Positions 59,626 to 64,000 of a stretch of DNA of 64,000 nt are shown piece after piece. Each line of letters begins with the position of its first letter. Positions within the stretch are counted from its first letter, which is position 1. The DNA is taken from positions 1,991,501-2,055,500 of the forward strand of contig NC_091966.1 of NCBI RefSeq assembly GCF_036711975.1, written 5' to 3'. This DNA comes from Onthophagus taurus. Lineage: Eukaryota > Arthropoda > Insecta > Coleoptera > Scarabaeidae. The notes beneath the pieces were generated by a model. It did not search any database. It worked only from the letters and a program-made list of their open reading frames with translations, and was not told where the DNA came from. The position numbers and the translations under genes were made by a program.

Positions 59626-60589
59626 GTCTAATTTTTACAAACTACTTCGACCAGGGCTGATTAACTCAAAACTCGTCCCGAACGACCCTGGACGTTTTAA
59701 AATGGCCAACGACGTGTTCTCTTCAAATATGCTATCGTTAACGTGCTATTGAAATCGTCTCAAAAAAACCAATGTTGACACGATAAATGTATTAGGTAAG
59801 TGTGTTTGATGGCTTTGAATATTAATTAAATTACGTCTAATAGGAATTAAGACATTTATTTTCTAGAAAAAGAAATATGAAGAAACAAAAATGAAGTAAA
59901 AAGTTAGTAAACAAAGAGATTGAAAGCTTTGGAACGTGATTATAATTCATTGAAATTTTTTAATATTCATTTTGTGGAGTGCAAGAACAAAGAAATGTTG
60001 TTACCAAAATCGAGAATTTCATACAAAGGACGTTTACGTTTTCAGTAAATATTCGAAAGGTTACGTATTGTCTTTGAAAATGACCAACTTTCACTTAACA
60101 CCTGACACGAAATTTTTGGTTACACGTAACTTATGGTACGTGAATTAATTAAACATGCTTTTGTTATGTATTTGGAATTTATAATTGAATTTGTTCTAAT
60201 TTTTCTTTTAATTTTTTTGTAGCCGTATAAATAATTATGTCGTAAGATTATAATTGGAATTCCTACAAATATACGTTGGTTCTTTTACTGTGGGGCAAAT
60301 TCCATTTAATTGGAACCCTACGGTTCCGCTCCCATCATTCGCAATTACCAATTTAGAGGACGTTTGTTATCTTGGCAAGGTCGGTACGTTACTCAGGACA
60401 CCATCAACCTGAAGACTTTTCAACTCCGATTATGATAGGTAATCTTGATGATTGGATATTTGGGATGATTGTCGACAATTTCTACGAAATATATCAACAA
60501 CTTTAGAAGTCCGCGTTGTCTTAGGTCAAGATAAAGTCATATTAAACTACTTGAAAATTAAAGAAGTATACGAAATCATTTTATTAACA
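59626..60589. other. Unique spacer
   Basis: About 0.96 kb of AT-rich sequence with a GC-richer part near 60280-60400. No gene or repeat is recognised. Confidence 0.5.
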
Positions 60590-63510
60590 TTAAGTTATAT
60601 CACATTAATTTAAGATATAAATCGTTTCTTAACTCTTAGCAATAAATGAGAAGCGATATTTCAAAGATAAACATTTAAATTGCATCAATTTACTTTACAA
60701 TAAATTTCAAATTTGTATTCCTCCCAAACTATATTACCAACATATTACTATGTCTTGAAGAGGACATTTCAAGCTGTCGTTTAAGATATAAATCATTTTT
60801 TAACTCTTGGAAATATATGAGAAGTCAGTCTTCAAAATTTAAAATTTGTATTCCTTCGAAACTAGATTATTAACATATAGGTTATATTATATAATCTTAA
60901 AGAGGACATTTCAAGCTTTCATTTAAGAAAAAAATCGTTTCCTAATTCTTAAAAATAAATGAGAAATGAATCTTTAAATTTAGATATCAAAAAGGAGTCC
61001 ATTTAATTGAAACAAGTTTTAAGTTTGTATGCCTCCGAAATTGTATTATTAACATACAAGTTGTATTACTTTATCTTAAAGAGGGCATTTCAAGCTTTTA
61101 TTTAAGATATAAGTTATTTCTTAACTCCTAGGTATAAATGAGAAATGAATTTTCAAAGTTAGATATGCAGAAAAGGTCTGAATTTGATTTAGAGCAAATT
61201 TAAAATTTTCATATCTCCGAAACCATTTTATTAACATATAGGTTGCGATACTTTATCTTAAAGAGGACATTTTAAGCTTTCATTTAAGATAAAAATGGTT
61301 TGTTAACTCTCAGAAATTAATGAGATATGATTTTTTAAAGTTAGATGTTCAAAAAAAGTGTTAATTTAACTTAAAACAAGTTTAAATTTGTATTCCTCCG
61401 AAACTATATTATTAACATACAGGATGTGTTACTTTATATTAAAGAGGACATTTCAAGCTTTCATTTAAGATACAAATCGTTTCTTAACACTTAGTAATAA
61501 ATGAGAACAGATTCTTTAAAGATATATATTAAAAACGCCCAGTTACTTACTTTACAACAAATTTCAAATTTGTATTCCTCCGAAACTATATTATTAACAT
61601 ATAGTTTATGTTATATAATCTTAAAGAGGACATTTCAAGCTTCCATTTATGATAAAAATCGTTTCTTAATTCTTAAAAGTAAATGAGATATGAATCTTTC
61701 AATTTAGATATCTAAAAAATGCATCAAATTAATTTGCAACAAATTTCAAATTTGTTATTTCTCATAAATCATTTAGTAACTAGTAGGTTATATTACCTTA
61801 TCTTAAAGAGGACATTTTAAGCTTTCATTTAAAATTTAAATTGTTTCTTAACTCTCAAAAATAAATGAAATGTGATTTTTCAAAATTAGAAATTCAAAAA
61901 AGCGTCCATTTAATTGAAACAAGTTTTAAATTTGTATACCTCCGAAATTGTATTATTAACATACAGGTTGTATTACTTTATCTTAAAGAGGACATTTCAA
62001 GCTTTTATTTAAGATATAAGTTATTTCTTAACTCCTAGATATAAATGAGAAATGAATTTTCAAACTTAGATATGCAAAAAAGGTCTGAATTTGATTTAGA
62101 GCAAATTTAAAATTTTCATATCTCCGAAACCATTTTATTAACATATAGGTTGTGATACTTTATCTTAAAGAGGACATTTTAAGCTTTCATTTAAGATAAA
62201 AATGGTTTGTTAACTCTCAGAAATTAATGAGATATGATTTTTTAAAGTTAGATGTTCAAAAAAAATGTTAATTTAACTTGAAACAAGTTTCAATTTGTAT
62301 TCTTCCGAAACTATATTATTAACATACAGGATGTGTTATTTTATATTAAAGAGGACATTTCAAGCTTTCATTTAAGATACAAATCGTTTCTTAACACTTA
62401 GTAATAAATGAGAACAGATTCTTTAAAGATATATATTAAAAACGCCCAGTTACTTACTTTACAACAAATTTCAAATTTGTATTCCTCCGAAACTAGATTA
62501 TTAACATATAGTTTATGTTATATAATCTTAAAGAGGACATTTCAAGCTTCCATTTAAGATAAAAATCGTTTCTTAACTCTTAAAAATAAATGAGAAATGA
62601 ATCTTTAAATTTAGATATCTAAAGAAATGCATCAAATTAATTTGCAACAAATTTCAAATTTGTTATTTCTCATAAATCATTTAATAACAAGTAGGTTATA
62701 TTACCTTATCTTAAAGAGGACATTTTAAGCTTTCATTTCAAATTTAAATTGTTTCTTAACTCTCAAAAATAAATAAAATATGATTTTTCAAAATTAGAAA
62801 TTCAAAAAAGCGTCCATTTAATTGGAACAAGTTTTAAATTTGTATGCCTCCGAAATTGTATTATTAACATACAGGTTGAATTACTTTATCTCAAAGAGGA
62901 CATTTCAAGCTTTTATTTAAGATATAAGTTATTTCTTAACTCCTAGATATAAATGAGAAATAAATTTTCAAAATTAGATATGCAAAAAAAGTCTCAATTT
63001 GGTTTAGAACAAATTTAATATTTTCATATCTCCGAAACCATTTTATTAACATATAGGTTGTGATACTTTATCTTAAAGAGGACATTTTAAGCTTTCATAT
63101 AAGATAAAAATGCTTTGTTAACTCTTAGAAATTAAGGAGATGTGATTTTTCAAAGTTAGATGTTCAAAAAAAGTGTTAATTTAACTTGAAACAAGTTTAA
63201 ATTTGTATTCCTCCGAAACTATATTATTAACATACAGGATGTGTTACTTTATATTAAAGAGGACATTTCAAGCTTTCATTTAAGATACAAATCATTTCTT
63301 AACACTTAGTAATAAATGAGAACAGATTCTTTAAAGATAGATATTAAAAACGCCCAATTACTTACTTTACAACAAATTTCAAATTTGTATTCCTCCGAAA
63401 CTACATTATTAACATAGAGGTTGTGTTATATAATCTTAAAGAGGATATTTCAAGCATTCATTTAAGATATACATCGTTTCTTAACTCCTGGAAATACATC
63501 AGAAGTGACT
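60590..63510 (+). repeat. Satellite D, array D2 (about 181 bp unit, 907 bp higher order)
   Basis: About 16 units marked by aagaggacatttcaagcttt and tattcctccgaaac. Five unit types follow one another in fixed order: the marker gtctgaatttgatttag recurs at about 61175 and 62082, and in altered form at 62991, which gives a block of about 907 bp. It is the reverse complement of D1. Confidence 0.95.
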
Positions 63511-64000
63511 CTTCAAAATTAGATGTCAAAAACCGACGGACGTAATGCAAAGTTGTTGAACGGAATTCTTCTACTTCGTTAATTCTTTCTTGATAACTAT
63601 TTTTTGTTGTTGACAGCATTTTTTAGGTTTTGATTCAAGCTAAACAACATTCGCGTAATATGTTTATTAAAATTATTAAATTTTTCGTGTATTTGCAACA
63701 TTAGATACAAATCTAATTACAACATCGTGGTAATCTAATATCTCCTTAAAGGTCGCAATAAACAGAGCTAATCAAGTTTCTCATGGTTAAGTGCACTATA
63801 AACTACTCCTTGGTGGTTTAATAATGTTTGTACTAAAGCCTATAAACTAGTTTATAACATTTAAATATAGCTACGATTTGTTTTCGTTTAATACGTGTTT
63901 TGGAAATCGAATTTGTTGGTGGATGGTGATTTGGTGCAAAATAAAATAAGAATTCTTGTAGGCTCACGTGGAATGGCCAACGAAGGGCGTGCGCCGAGCT
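63511..64000. other. Unique right-edge sequence
   Basis: AT-rich, becoming GC-richer in the last 50 bases. No gene is recognised; a feature may continue outside the window. Confidence 0.4.

Overview
The window is insect nuclear DNA, most likely from a beetle. It is AT-rich, has short GT-AG introns, and carries a cluster of small secreted low-complexity proteins with the signature APEPKPKPG. The beetle assignment is inference from that family. Nothing suggests bacteria, plasmid or virus.

Three kinds of material are present. (1) Thirteen paralogous two-exon genes, one cut by the left edge, encode cuticle-like proteins of about 59 to 101 residues. Exon 1 is always 12 nt (MFKA, MFKV, MFKS, MFKL, MFKY or MYKA). 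A phase-0 intron of 51 to 71 bp splits the signal peptide, and exon 2 codes for the rest. They start near 135(-), 4980(-), 14635(-), 23903(-), 24434(+), 31146(+), 32032(-), 32801(+), 40760(-), 46584(+), 50507(-), 57235(+) and 59527(-). Two other small genes sit among them: a 70-residue protein with 15 cysteines (5885-6509, +) and a 39-residue secreted cationic peptide (23216-23388, +) with the same exon layout as the cuticle-like genes. (2) Four AT-rich satellite families with 180 to 190 bp units make up more than half of the window: A (535-4480, 7190-13055, 15174-20286), B (33430-38990, 41075-45815), C (47080-50065, 51555-55763) and D (57740-59105, 60590-63510). (3) Transposon debris is concentrated in 20.3-30.4 kb: non-LTR retrotransposon fragments, a 516 bp TIR element, duplicated pyrimidine-rich blocks, and a long DUF7869-like reading frame (26395-27600, -).

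Layout: arrays of one satellite family lie on both sides of a single gene or gene pair. A flanks the genes at 4.6-6.5 kb and at 14.3 kb, B the gene at 40.4 kb, C the gene at 50.2 kb, and D, in inverted orientation, the gene at 59.2 kb. All four families share two short boxes. In A, B and C the start-to-start spacing of the boxes is exactly 42 nt; in D it is 57. Array A3 is enclosed by a 49 bp direct repeat, C2 by a diverged direct repeat of about 64 bp, and B2 by Tc1/pogo-like terminal inverted repeats, so at least some arrays appear to have been inserted or to have grown inside mobile elements.

The cuticle-like genes have TATA boxes about 60 to 95 bp before the ATG. Nine promoters, including that of the cationic peptide, carry a CCCAC or CCCCTCC element 20 to 55 bp upstream of the TATA box, which suggests joint regulation, perhaps in epidermis. 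Functions are inferred from composition and family resemblance; no database search was possible.
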